From the NCBI GenBank assembly GCA_030646995.1, contig JAUSKF010000004.1, forward strand, positions 148,404 to 181,176: a DNA stretch of 32,773 bases, given 5' to 3'. The notes below the pieces were generated by a model. That model did not search any database, was not told where the DNA came from, and saw only the letters and a program-made list of their open reading frames with translations. Positions 19,006 to 25,420 of the stretch are shown in pieces (the stretch's first letter is position 1; every line of letters starts with the position of its first letter). A program made the translations under genes and the position numbers. This DNA comes from a bacterium. GTDB lineage: Bacteria; Patescibacteriota; Minisyncoccia; UBA6257; WO2-44-18.

Positions 19006-19436
19006 TTATTTCTTGTAAAGTACAAAGTGCGGGAGCTCATCGAGTCCGCTATACCTGAACATTTTATAGTTAGCGCGCCTAGCTTCCGGTGAAAGCGTAT
19101 ATTTCCTGAGGCTCCCCTTCGGAACGAACGGATAAAATCTAATTTCTTGATGCTGCCCTTGTTTGTCGGTCCATTTAAAATTCGCCATCATTGGCGGGGT
19201 CATAAAGCCGGATTTTAAAACTTTTTCCATAATTTCCCAACCGGCACCAAAAATTTCTTTTTTAGGCTAGAATTATTAGTTTTAACCTGCGCGCGGAAAG
19301 AACATCCAGTGCATTGCACATCGTAAAGGGGATAATTTTGCGGCAAAGACATTAACTTTTTCCCGCAATTCGGGCAAGGAATTAACTTTATTATTTCTTG
19401 CTCCCCCTTGTCTCCCGCAATCTTATTTCCAGCCAT
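19006..19436 (-). CDS. DpnI-like (Dam-replacing family) nuclease, split by a -1 frameshift
   Basis: Two overlapping ORFs (19215-19436 and 19006-19230) together make one protein of about 143 residues. The first has a zinc knuckle (Cys21, Cys24, Cys42, Cys45) and a PD-(D/E)xK-like site, Asp39 and QVK (Gln50, Lys52). The second supplies the rest: IFGAGWEIMEKVLKSGF, IRFYPFVPKGSL and LSPEARRANY. This order mirrors the catalytic domain of DpnI (CxxC, FELK, GAYATMMK, LAPTARRAG) as I recall it. DpnI's C-terminal winged helix is absent. The shift falls exactly at A-AAA-AAG (19257-19263). It could be an indel in the A run, a phase-variable switch or programmed frameshifting. If the family match holds, it would cut methylated DNA. 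Confidence 0.72.
19257..19263 (-). other. A-AAA-AAG slippery heptamer at the frame change
   Basis: The zero frame reads CTA AAA AAG, the dnaX-type heptamer. A -1 slip continues GAA ATT TTT GGT, the exact frame of the downstream ORF. A 5-bp GC stem (GCCGG 19241-19245 with CCGGC 19207-19211) begins 11 nt beyond it, with a 29-nt loop. Adding one A to the run would restore the same protein. Confidence 0.6.
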
Positions 19437-19501
19437 GACCGAATTAGATCATGGCGGATCTGGCTTTGCAATAAATTAAAGTCTACGTCGAAATTTTCTA
19501 A

Positions 19502-20215
19502 CTATCCCAGTAACTTTTTGATTTGTTCTTGTACCGCTTTGTCGGCCTTCAGAACAGGTCTAGGAGATGCCACCGCGATAGCCCTCCCTTTTGCGTCAAA
19601 CACATAGTCATCCTTATAAACACCATTGCATACCTGACATTGAGGAATAGAATTTTCTAACGATAAAGGCTTAAGAGGGTTCATGTGTCCCTGCTGTAGC
19701 GTCGTTCTTTTATCGGGCTCTAAAAAATTAGGCTTCCTTTCTTGCGAGCCGCATGTTGCACAACGAAAATCGTATACCGCCTTAAGCGATTCGAAATCTT
19801 TTGCGGCTAACCTGCCAGCTCTTTTCAGCGACTTAAAAAGAAATGATGGCTTTGGACTTTCTGTAGTAATTAGTATGTGATATCCACTAGGTACAGTCTC
19901 TGATTTCTCGGGCAGTTTATCGCCACGATTTAGGATATACCATCCATCACCAGCTAAATGACGCACCTGCTGGTCTTTGCCAATTTTCGGCATCACAGTC
20001 TCCACGAAAGATGAGATAGTATCTTTATGTACGGGTTTGCCCTGATATTTTCTTAAAAAAATTAACCACAAAGCTTTTGTGGTATTCCATTTTGGAAACC
20101 TTACTCCATATTTTGCAAGATATGTTGCGTGTTCTACTTCAAGCTTCCTATACCAATCCTCAATCTCCTCTGGAGACATAAAGGTATGGCTGCCCTGTTT
20201 ATCTATTTTTTTCAT
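19502..20215 (-). CDS. HNH endonuclease, likely type II restriction enzyme
   Basis: The 237-residue protein has a C-terminal HNH domain (about 150-215): a zinc pair CATCGS, then GHMNPLKPLSLENSIPQC with the catalytic His and Asn, a second pair CQVCN, and DDYVFDAKGR. The N-terminal 145 residues form an unassigned, probably DNA-recognising domain. Its start lies 17 nt inside the 3' end of the methyltransferase gene, the tight coupling usual for a restriction-modification pair, so it most likely cuts the site that the methyltransferase protects. The recognition sequence cannot be deduced. Confidence 0.85.
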   Translation of the reverse strand: MKKIDKQGSHTFMSPEEIEDWYRKLEVEHATYLAKYGVRFPKWNTTKALWLIFLRKYQGKPVHKDTISSFVETVMPKIGKDQQVRHLAGDGWYILNRGDKLPEKSETVPSGYHILITTESPKPSFLFKSLKRAGRLAAKDFESLKAVYDFRCATCGSQERKPNFLEPDKRTTLQQGHMNPLKPLSLENSIPQCQVCNGVYKDDYVFDAKGRAIAVASPRPVLKADKAVQEQIKKLLG

Positions 20216-21188
20216 GAGACTTTAATCTTTCCGCTGAGGCTTCAAAATATTTTTTTTCAATCTCAAAACCGATAAATTTCCGGCCAATACCTAGAGCGGC
20301 AACACCAGTTGTTCCACTTCCCATAAATGGATCGAGAACAATTTGCCCCGGAACACTAAATATTTCGATAAGACGACTCATCAAATCTACAGGCTTTATT
20401 GTCATATGGTCAATAGTTTTCCGGGCTCCGGTTGTTTTTTTGTAGTTAAAAATCGTTGTCGGTTGATCGTCAAAGTCAGTTTTAATAAGTCCCGTCTTCC
20501 ATTTCATCCAATTATCTACAAAGGTTCCGTCTTTTGGTTTTTGAGCCAAAAGAATTGCCTCAAATTTTGGACGTAATTGTGGCGTCTTTCTATTCCCCAT
20601 CTCCTCAATAATGCTTCGCTTTCTATCGGGATCAATTTTCATTTTATTAACAAAGTGATTTTGAGTGAACGCCTTTCCTTGTCCGCCACTATGCTCCCAT
20701 GCCAACATATCGCGTATTTCAAATCCGGCATTTTCTGCAGCAATGGCAATTCTATGGAATAATCGGCCTTGCGAGAAGGAAACCAAGAAACCACCTGGCT
20801 TTAAAACACGCGAAGCCTCAACGGAGACTTGATTAAAAAATTTCTCAAGTCGTATCCCTTGCTCAGGATCGAACTTCATACCTACCGGAAGTCCTCCAAT
20901 CGTGCCCGCCTTAGATACTTTATTTTTTAAGCTCTTATCTGACCAATTGTTATCCATCCCATCAAGAAAATAGGGCGGATCTGTAGCAATAAAATCGACG
21001 CTATTGTTTTTAAGCAAACGAAAAGCCTCCATGCAATCAGAGTTATAAATAGTGGCATTGCCTATCTTCTTAATGGGGTTCTCCATCGCCTTGGCTACTT
21101 CTCCAATTATAACAGTTTCGATAGCTGAACTATCTCTCAAACCAAAGTTGGGGTCTTTAAAAAAATCTAATGAAAGTTGTTGGATCAT
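20199..21188 (-). CDS. Beta-class site-specific DNA methyltransferase (N4/N6)
   Basis: This enzyme transfers a methyl group from SAM to an amino group on cytosine or adenine in DNA. The catalytic motif IV DPPY is near the N-terminus (ATDPPYFLDG, about residues 68-77) and the SAM-binding motif I comes late (VLDPFMGSGTTGVAALGIGRKFIGFE, split here as two runs: VLDPFMGSGTTG and IGRKFIGFE). This is the beta-class order. The ATG at 21188 is preferred over the TTG at 21197. It overlaps the HNH nuclease gene. In the upstream gap (21198-21319) I see only an imperfect dyad around GTCGGACGAGTCG (about 21209-21223) and no gene. Confidence 0.93.
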   Translation of the reverse strand: MIQQLSLDFFKDPNFGLRDSSAIETVIIGEVAKAMENPIKKIGNATIYNSDCMEAFRLLKNNSVDFIATDPPYFLDGMDNNWSDKSLKNKVSKAGTIGGLPVGMKFDPEQGIRLEKFFNQVSVEASRVLKPGGFLVSFSQGRLFHRIAIAAENAGFEIRDMLAWEHSGGQGKAFTQNHFVNKMKIDPDRKRSIIEEMGNRKTPQLRPKFEAILLAQKPKDGTFVDNWMKWKTGLIKTDFDDQPTTIFNYKKTTGARKTIDHMTIKPVDLMSRLIEIFSVPGQIVLDPFMGSGTTGVAALGIGRKFIGFEIEKKYFEASAERLKSHEKNR

Positions 21189-21319
21189 GATAAACAAAAA
21201 ATCGGAAACGACTCGTCCGACTTAGTGAAAGTATGTTTCAACTTTCTATTAAACCGGAGATTATTAGGTTTATAATTGGTTGAGTATCTCCGATAATGAC
21301 GAGTCTTATTAACTAACGC

Positions 21320-21997
21320 TTAACTTAATTTGGGTTTCTTGATGACATATATAACTTTGCCGCTGACGAAATAATTTTCGTTTTGGCCGATATAAATTGG
21401 GGGGTATTCTTCGGTCGACTCCGAGAGAAGCATGATTAGCTTATTTTTTACGTCACGGAAAAATTTCTTGATGTTGGCGACGTTGTCTATAATAGAAAGC
21501 ACATAGTCGCCGTTGTGGGGGCTTTTCTGCTTCGGGTCAACAATCACATAGTCCCCTTGCTCAATAGTGCGCCCGGCGATTTTTGCTCTGTTCATAGAAT
21601 TTCCAAAAGCCTTGATGGCAAAAAAATCGCCGATAGCTTTCAAGCCAAGGACGTTTTTAGAAATCTTTAAGTAGCCCTCAATGTTTTGATCGGCAAAAAT
21701 AGTGGCCGGGCCGCAATTGGCCGTGCCTAATACCGGTATAGATAGAAGCGAAGAGATGGCGCCTTTTCCGCCAGAGGCGGGTAAACCCGCAGGCGCGAAT
21801 AACCCACTCTTTACTCTGGTAATTGTCTTATTCTGCCAATCAACCGAGATTAGGCCCTTTTTCTCCAACTGGAGAATGTGGTGCTTAATTTTCTGCGGAT
21901 ACTGCTCCCCCACCATCTTGGCGATCTTCCGGAGGCTGCTTTTTGAAAAATCAATCTTCGTGAGAATTTTTAATAATTTAGTTTGTAGGTCGTGCAT
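21320..21997 (-). CDS. LexA/S24-type self-cleaving repressor
   Basis: A 225-residue protein with an N-terminal winged-helix-like DNA-binding region (about 5-60) and a C-terminal S24 (LexA/UmuD) peptidase domain (about 88-220). The Ser-Lys dyad is Ser134 (FGNSMNRA) and Lys177 (NVANIKKFF). The predicted self-cleavage bond is Cys95-Gly96 (GTANCGPAT), the Cys-Gly type also used by UmuD. It probably represses SOS-like or local genes and is cleaved on DNA damage. The linker (about 65-80, LPASGGKG) is encoded by two GC-rich hairpins (21768-21792) and looks like an inserted palindromic repeat. The promoter ends 6 nt before the ATG. Confidence 0.87.
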   Translation of the reverse strand: MHDLQTKLLKILTKIDFSKSSLRKIAKMVGEQYPQKIKHHILQLEKKGLISVDWQNKTITRVKSGLFAPAGLPASGGKGAISSLLSIPVLGTANCGPATIFADQNIEGYLKISKNVLGLKAIGDFFAIKAFGNSMNRAKIAGRTIEQGDYVIVDPKQKSPHNGDYVLSIIDNVANIKKFFRDVKNKLIMLLSESTEEYPPIYIGQNENYFVSGKVIYVIKKPKLS

Positions 21998-22003
21998 GAA
22001 ATA

Positions 22004-22031
22004 AATTTATCAAATGCACCGAACCCGTCAA
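22004..22031 (-). promoter_or_regulatory. Promoter of the LexA-like gene, leaderless
   Basis: TTGACG (22026-22031), a 16-bp spacer and TAAATT (22004-22009) lie on minus. The -10 ends 6 nt before the ATG at 21997. No clear LexA-type operator palindrome is visible around it. Confidence 0.5.
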
Positions 22032-22147
22032 GAAGTATTTATCCCCAGAATCATACAATCTTGACACTGATAAAAACTACAACGGAATCCCAAAAAAGTG
22101 TTTGAGGGTGTAAATCCAGTCTTCGTCTTGGGCGCCGTCTTTTGATT

Positions 22148-22176
22148 TTGGTAATTTCCTACTTTCTGTGTTATTT
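22148..22176 (+). promoter_or_regulatory. Candidate promoter of the SAM-riboswitch transcript
   Basis: TTGGTA (22148-22153), a 17-bp spacer and TTATTT (22171-22176) would start RNA near 22183, about 20 nt before the aptamer. Confidence 0.4.
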
Positions 22177-22201
22177 TAAGAATGCAGTACAACTGAATAG
22201 G

Positions 22202-22356
22202 AGGTATCTAGAGTGGTGGCGAGAGAATTGGCTCAATGACCCACCCGGCAACCTGCGAAAGTAAGGTGCCAAATCCAACCAAGGGAGCGCTCTGCTCTCA
22301 CGGAAAGATGCATAGTCGAGCGTCTTTCCTCATTACAAACGAGGATTTTTTATTTT
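22202..22356 (+). ncRNA. SAM-I-like (S-box) riboswitch with expression platform
   Basis: The aptamer core matches S-box signatures: GAGTGGTGGCGAGAGAATTG, GGCTCAATGA, CCCGGCAACC and AGGTGCCAAATCC, with P1 formed by GTATCT (22204-22209) and AGATGC (22306-22311). After it, GGAAAGATGC (22302-22311) can pair with GCGTCTTTCC (22320-22329). Alternatively TCCTC (22327-22331) pairs with GAGGA (22341-22345), followed by a T tract reaching the ATG at 22357. These two pairings exclude each other. GAGGA is also the only Shine-Dalgarno, so SAM binding should shut off the gene by termination, by hiding the ribosome site, or both. The switching logic is inferred. Confidence 0.82.
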
Positions 22357-22650
22357 ATGGAACAAAATTTTATTTTGATTCAGGACGGTAAAAAGAAGAT
22401 TTATGAGATACCAGAAGAAGATATCGGCAAGTTTAAGCTTCTAGGCAGCGCGGGCGGCTTCTCGATCGGTTTTTGTTTGTACATCGGCAGTAAACACTCC
22501 GAGAACTTCCTTGACCGAGTATGCGGCTACCGTATTGAAAAGAATGGCTTCGGAGAAATGATGAACGAAGCGGCTCGGCAGGCAGGGCTTCCGGCGCGCC
22601 ATCAAGAGAATATAACCGTCAGCTTTTACGAGGAAAAAACAAACAATTAA
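22357..22650 (+). CDS. Unknown small protein under SAM-riboswitch control
   Basis: A 97-residue protein, soluble, mixed alpha/beta, beginning MEQNFILIQDGKKKIYEIP. No family or catalytic motif is recognised; it has two Cys (in GFCLYIG and RVCGYRI). It starts directly after the terminator-like T tract of the S-box leader. S-box targets are usually methionine, cysteine or SAM metabolism or transport genes. This protein resembles none of those, so the target is unusual. Confidence 0.75.
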   Translation: MEQNFILIQDGKKKIYEIPEEDIGKFKLLGSAGGFSIGFCLYIGSKHSENFLDRVCGYRIEKNGFGEMMNEAARQAGLPARHQENITVSFYEEKTNN

Positions 22651-22670
22651 AACAAATAAAATCTAAATAT

Positions 22671-22979
22671 ATGAATGAAGAAAAAGTATCGTGCGAAATA
22701 CCGAGGGGGTTATATAAGTGTGAGCTGTGTGGCGAGTATAAAGGAGGGGTAATGGAGAAAGACTTAGATTGGGACGGATTTTTTAATAAAGAGGAGGCGG
22801 AAAAGAGCGAGGAATATCTCGGCGTGTCTTGTCTTTGCGATGGCATCTTATGCCTAAAGTGCAAAAAAAATAAGATCCATAGACCCATCTCTAATTCATA
22901 CTATGCTGACACCAATACAATTGAGCACCACCCGTATTTTTCGGGGATGATGGGCTGCGCTGAATGCAGGGAGAAATAA
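22671..22979 (+). CDS. Unknown small protein with several CxxC zinc-binding pairs
   Basis: A 102-residue protein with three CxxC pairs: CELC (residues 17-20), CLKC and CAEC, plus single Cys in VSCEI and SCLCDG. This suggests one or two structural zinc sites. It follows the 97-residue gene by 20 nt on the same strand, so both are probably controlled by the SAM leader. A weak hairpin (CCCGT/ACGGG, 22980-22994) after the stop may be its terminator. Confidence 0.7.
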   Translation: MNEEKVSCEIPRGLYKCELCGEYKGGVMEKDLDWDGFFNKEEAEKSEEYLGVSCLCDGILCLKCKKNKIHRPISNSYYADTNTIEHHPYFSGMMGCAECREK

Positions 22980-23044
22980 CCCGTGAAAGACGGGATTACA
23001 TTCCCCTTTCTTTATCGCCCGCCTTCAGTTGTATTATCAATCCT

Positions 23045-23548
23045 TCAAAGAGAAAATCCGAATGATCTAGAAGCTTCCCTGTCTTCAACTTTTTCAGACC
23101 TGCACTGCTCACCTTCCGCTAATCCAAGTAGGGTCAGCTCAAAAAAGAATAACTTCCACCCTTCGGCCACGCCAACTTCGTCACCTTTAAGTATGCCCGT
23201 CGCAGAACCGACTAATACGCCATTCACAAATTTATCTCCTGTGTATGAGAGGGCGGGTATTTTTATGGTAATGACCACATTGCTATCACCGCCATACAAG
23301 TTCCTGTAGGTCATACGCCACTCCGCTTTGTTTTTGGAAAGAGAACGGAGGTCGGGGTTGTATACCGCACTTCCCATAGTTCTTGACCCATCAGGTTCGT
23401 CTCGAAAGTTAGCAAAAACAATATTCTCTGGGAACATCCACATTGCATCCTTGCCTTCTATGGATAAGTGTTGCGGGCAGTACCCAAATAGCACTCCTCG
23501 CTTGACTGCTTCTTTCGCTTTCTTTTTGAACTCTTCGGTAATTTTCAT
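23045..23548 (-). CDS. Unknown soluble protein (167 aa)
   Basis: A 167-residue protein starting MKITEEFKKKAKEAVKRGV. The middle part is beta-rich (WMFPENIVFANF, NVVITIKIPALSY) and ends in an acidic, low-complexity tail. No family is recognised. It follows the 41-residue membrane ORF and the structured RNA at 23785-23971 on the same strand, so the RNA may be its regulatory leader. Its last bases are in a convergent gap with the zinc-knuckle gene. Confidence 0.65.
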   Translation of the reverse strand: MKITEEFKKKAKEAVKRGVLFGYCPQHLSIEGKDAMWMFPENIVFANFRDEPDGSRTMGSAVYNPDLRSLSKNKAEWRMTYRNLYGGDSNVVITIKIPALSYTGDKFVNGVLVGSATGILKGDEVGVAEGWKLFFFELTLLGLAEGEQCRSEKVEDREASRSFGFSL

Positions 23549-23610
23549 TTTTTTATTTCTTAAGTTTGTAATGTTTTCATTCCCGACAGGAAATAAAAGT
23601 TTTGCTTTGT

Positions 23611-23736
23611 TTAGTATCGGACCAGTTTCAGACCAAGCGACATTCCGAGCAGAAAGAGTATTCCCAACTCCATCAGCTTGTAGGTCATCCTGATACAGAA
23701 CTTTTTCCAGTATTTTTTGTGATTGAATTTCTTCAT
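23611..23736 (-). CDS. Small membrane peptide (41 aa)
   Basis: A 41-residue ORF with a very basic start (MKKFNHKKYWKKFCIRM) followed by one hydrophobic helix (LMELGILFLLGMSLGLKLV). It resembles small single-pass membrane peptides. It lies about 50 nt downstream of the terminator of the structured RNA and upstream of the 167-residue gene, on the same strand. Expression is unproven. Confidence 0.45.
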   Translation of the reverse strand: MKKFNHKKYWKKFCIRMTYKLMELGILFLLGMSLGLKLVRY

Positions 23737-23784
23737 ACTGATTTTTTATTTATTCCCCAGCGCTTTTGTTGCGGGCCAGGCAAA

Positions 23785-23971
23785 CAAAAAAGCGGCTAAG
23801 AGATTTAATCGAGCTCGACTAGCTCAATGAAATCTCCCAACCGCCTTTTAGTGGTTAGTCGTTTATATCTTGTGGCTCCCCGCAGATTTCCCAGATTGCC
23901 TACCCTTTCGGGAGAGATAAACGGTCCGAATTAATGGCTCGGACTACCCTTTTTATAATCTATCGAGGTAC
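23785..23971 (-). ncRNA. Unidentified structured RNA with attenuator-like terminator
   Basis: A promoter at 23978-24006 would start RNA near 23971. The RNA then forms a TCCGA/TCGGA hairpin, a 7-bp stem CGTTTAT/ATAAACG (23917-23923 with 23860-23866) enclosing CTCTCC/GGGGAG, a CCC-GAAA-GGG tetraloop hairpin and a GCA/TGC arm. The 3' part has a 15-bp terminator stem (23830-23844 with 23792-23806) followed by TTTTTT. Its 5' arm GGTTGG can instead pair with the upstream CTAACC, so two states are possible, as in a riboswitch or attenuator. No known class fits. A terminator-like stem also exists on plus (GTCCGA/TCGGAC then CTTTTT), so strand is not fully certain. Confidence 0.55.
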
Positions 23972-23977
23972 GTTCTT

Positions 23978-24006
23978 AAAATAGCATACTCGGAGGCAAA
24001 ATGCAA
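23978..24006 (-). promoter_or_regulatory. Promoter of the unidentified RNA
   Basis: TTGCAT (24001-24006), a 17-bp spacer and TATTTT (23978-23983) lie on the minus strand just upstream of the structured RNA. Confidence 0.45.
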
Positions 24007-24029
24007 CCTCCGCCTAATTTCCCCTAAGA

Positions 24030-24173
24030 TTACATACCACGGACTGAATCCATATCAACGTCGCCGTTCGCTACTAGCTCTTGGAGTGCTTCGTCCAGAT
24101 TTTCAAAATCGTCAATATCGCCCGGTTCGATTACACCTTCTTTGACTAATTCAAGAATTTTTTCAGAATCCAT
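24030..24173 (-). CDS. Small acidic protein (47 aa) coupled to the HhH-like gene
   Basis: A 47-residue, very acidic ORF starting MDSEKILELVKEGVIEPGD. It begins 5 nt after the stop of the HhH-like gene, so it is probably co-translated. The sequence reads as two short helices with many Asp and Glu, like small antitoxins or DNA mimics, but no family is recognised. Confidence 0.55.
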   Translation of the reverse strand: MDSEKILELVKEGVIEPGDIDDFENLDEALQELVANGDVDMDSVRGM

Positions 24174-24178
24174 GTGTT

Positions 24179-24826
24179 TTATTTATTTGGTTTTTGCCCG
24201 CCTTTGACTGTGTATAGCGCCCACAAAACAGAATCCAATAATTTCGCCTCCGAAAGAAGATTATCTCTCCATTGAAAACTCTCATTCTCTGCCTTGTTCT
24301 GCAAATCGATTCTCAACCTTACTAAATAATCTATCATCTCACTATTTCCCAGCGCCTCAACAAAATTTCTTTTTAGCTCATTATAAATCTCTACCCGATT
24401 TCTGACTTTTTCTTCCAATATTTTCGAATAAGTCGGCGTAGACAAGCCTAGAACAGAGGAAATGTTCCTATCATAGATTGGCAAATTTACGTTCATTGTA
24501 TGAAGTAATTTCGTCGCGAAACTCAAAAACAATCGATGCCGATTGGAAACAGCATATAAATTCTTAAGAATTTTTTCTAAGTCACAATCCTTTTCTGAGA
24601 GTAGTTGAAAAAACTCATCCTGCTGCTGCTTATTTAGACCAGTGGGACCATTTAAAACATAAAAGCGACAGAATCGACGCCTAAACTCGTCATCTATGAT
24701 GGTATTACTAAACCTTTCTCTAATGAAAAAATAACTACTAAAATGATCCCAATCGCGCGAAGATAGAAGCTGTATGATTTCTAAGTTGTACTTCTTAAGA
24801 TTTTCTAGAATTTCTGGAAGATTCAT
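24179..24826 (-). CDS. Helical protein with HhH-glycosylase-like core, unknown function
   Basis: A 215-residue, almost all-helical protein. The stretch FLSFATKLLHTMNVNLPIYDRN followed by SSVLGL (shown in parts: FLSFATKLLHTM and LPIYDRNISSVLGL) recalls the helix-hairpin-helix-type proteins annotated as DNA-glycosylase-like, in which a Lys and an Asp are active. Here the candidates are Lys in ATKLL and Asp in IYDRN. The match is by memory of the pattern, not a search. The ATG at 24826 is chosen because a promoter (TTGAAT, 17 bp, GATAAT at 24837-24842) ends 10 nt before it; the longer frame starts with TTG. It is followed at once by a 47-residue acidic ORF. Confidence 0.6.
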   Translation of the reverse strand: MNLPEILENLKKYNLEIIQLLSSRDWDHFSSYFFIRERFSNTIIDDEFRRRFCRFYVLNGPTGLNKQQQDEFFQLLSEKDCDLEKILKNLYAVSNRHRLFLSFATKLLHTMNVNLPIYDRNISSVLGLSTPTYSKILEEKVRNRVEIYNELKRNFVEALGNSEMIDYLVRLRIDLQNKAENESFQWRDNLLSEAKLLDSVLWALYTVKGGQKPNK

Positions 24827-24913
24827 GCGCGGAAAGATTATCCCAAATTTTAAGCTAAAATTCAAACCTTAATCCGCCTTTCCAACAGCGAAAATAGTTT
24901 TTGAGCAGCATAT

Positions 24914-24977
24914 CTCGGAGGCAGTTCAAGCGGGTTTTTGGTTATAATATCTCTTTAACCAAAATTGAACTGCCGAG
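24914..24977. repeat. Large imperfect inverted repeat between two genes
   Basis: CTCGG-CAGTTCAA-TTTTGGTTA on the left (24914-24944, with two insertions of 3 and 6 nt) pairs with TAACCAAAA-TTGAACTG-CCGAG on the right (24956-24977). The loop is 11 nt. A TATAAT lies at 24943-24948. It could be a small mobile palindrome or a regulatory dyad upstream of the HhH-like gene. The surrounding gap (24866-25030) holds no gene. Confidence 0.65.
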
Positions 24978-24978
24978 A

Positions 24979-25015
24979 GAAAAGAGCATTTTTGGCGCTG
25001 GCCAAAAAGAGCTCT
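24979..25015 (-). terminator. Terminator of the HAD gene
   Basis: The stem AGAGC plus TTTTTGGC (24983-24996) pairs with GCCAAAAA plus GCTCT (25001-25015) around the loop GCTG. On minus it is followed by TTTTCTC. It lies about 15 nt after the HAD stop codon, which itself sits in a smaller GCGAGA/TCTCGC hairpin. Confidence 0.65.
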
Positions 25016-25030
25016 GGTGATGCGAGAGAA

Positions 25031-25333
25031 CTATTCTCGCACTTTAATATTCATTTTCGCCAAATTGGTTTCCACATCATCGAAAGCCAGATCCATATCC
25101 GGGTGGCGTTGGCCGAAATCCGGCTTCTCAATAATTTTTACCAGATCGGAAATATTTAATTTTCCAGCGATCTCTTTCGCATAATCTACTCCCCCGCTGG
25201 ACCAGAGATAGACTTCGTCGCCGTTTTTGCAAAACCATCGGAGAACATTCAACAAATCTTCATTGGCAACTGACCGACCGTTGGCGTGGTCAACAATCAA
25301 TAAAGTGCCGTCGATATCAAAAGCGATTTTCAT
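25031..25333 (-). CDS. HAD-superfamily hydrolase
   Basis: A compact 100-residue HAD phosphatase-like protein. Motif I is FDIDGTL (nucleophile Asp6, acid Asp8), motif II is the Ser-Ser in LWSSGG, a Lys in EKPDFG can serve as motif III, and the acidic motif IV is DLAFDDVE. The small size, without a cap domain, is typical of nucleotidase or polynucleotide phosphatase-like members; the substrate is unknown. The ATG at 25333 is chosen: a TGG-TAAAAT box ends 6 nt upstream, so the mRNA is leaderless. A perfect 10-bp inverted repeat covers the -35 position. Confidence 0.85.
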   Translation of the reverse strand: MKIAFDIDGTLLIVDHANGRSVANEDLLNVLRWFCKNGDEVYLWSSGGVDYAKEIAGKLNISDLVKIIEKPDFGQRHPDMDLAFDDVETNLAKMNIKVRE

Positions 25334-25339
25334 TTCCAA

Positions 25340-25391
25340 ATTTTACCACGAGAAATTAAACTAGTTCCAAAATGGAACTAGTTGGTTTTTT
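25340..25391 (-). promoter_or_regulatory. HAD-gene promoter with operator-like inverted repeat
   Basis: The -10 is TAAAAT (25340-25345), preceded by TGG. The inverted repeat AACTAGTTCC / GGAACTAGTT (25359-25368, 25374-25383) spans the -35 position. On plus the same repeat is followed by TTTTTT (25386-25391) and could act as a terminator, but no plus-strand gene lies before it. Confidence 0.5.
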
Positions 25392-25420
25392 GAGCGACCA
25401 AGAGTTATCCACATTCTACC

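Noticed and set aside
23805-23965. Reading the 23.8-24.0 kb RNA as a plus-strand SAM-type element
   Set aside because: Plus strand contains GCTCAATGA as in the S-box core, but lacks the GGCAACC and GGTGCCAA blocks; the minus strand has the better promoter and terminator.
25404-25412. TTATCCACA, a perfect DnaA-box consensus
   Set aside because: Only one clear copy is seen, with no cluster, AT-rich unwinding region or dnaA/dnaN neighbour, so an origin is not supported.
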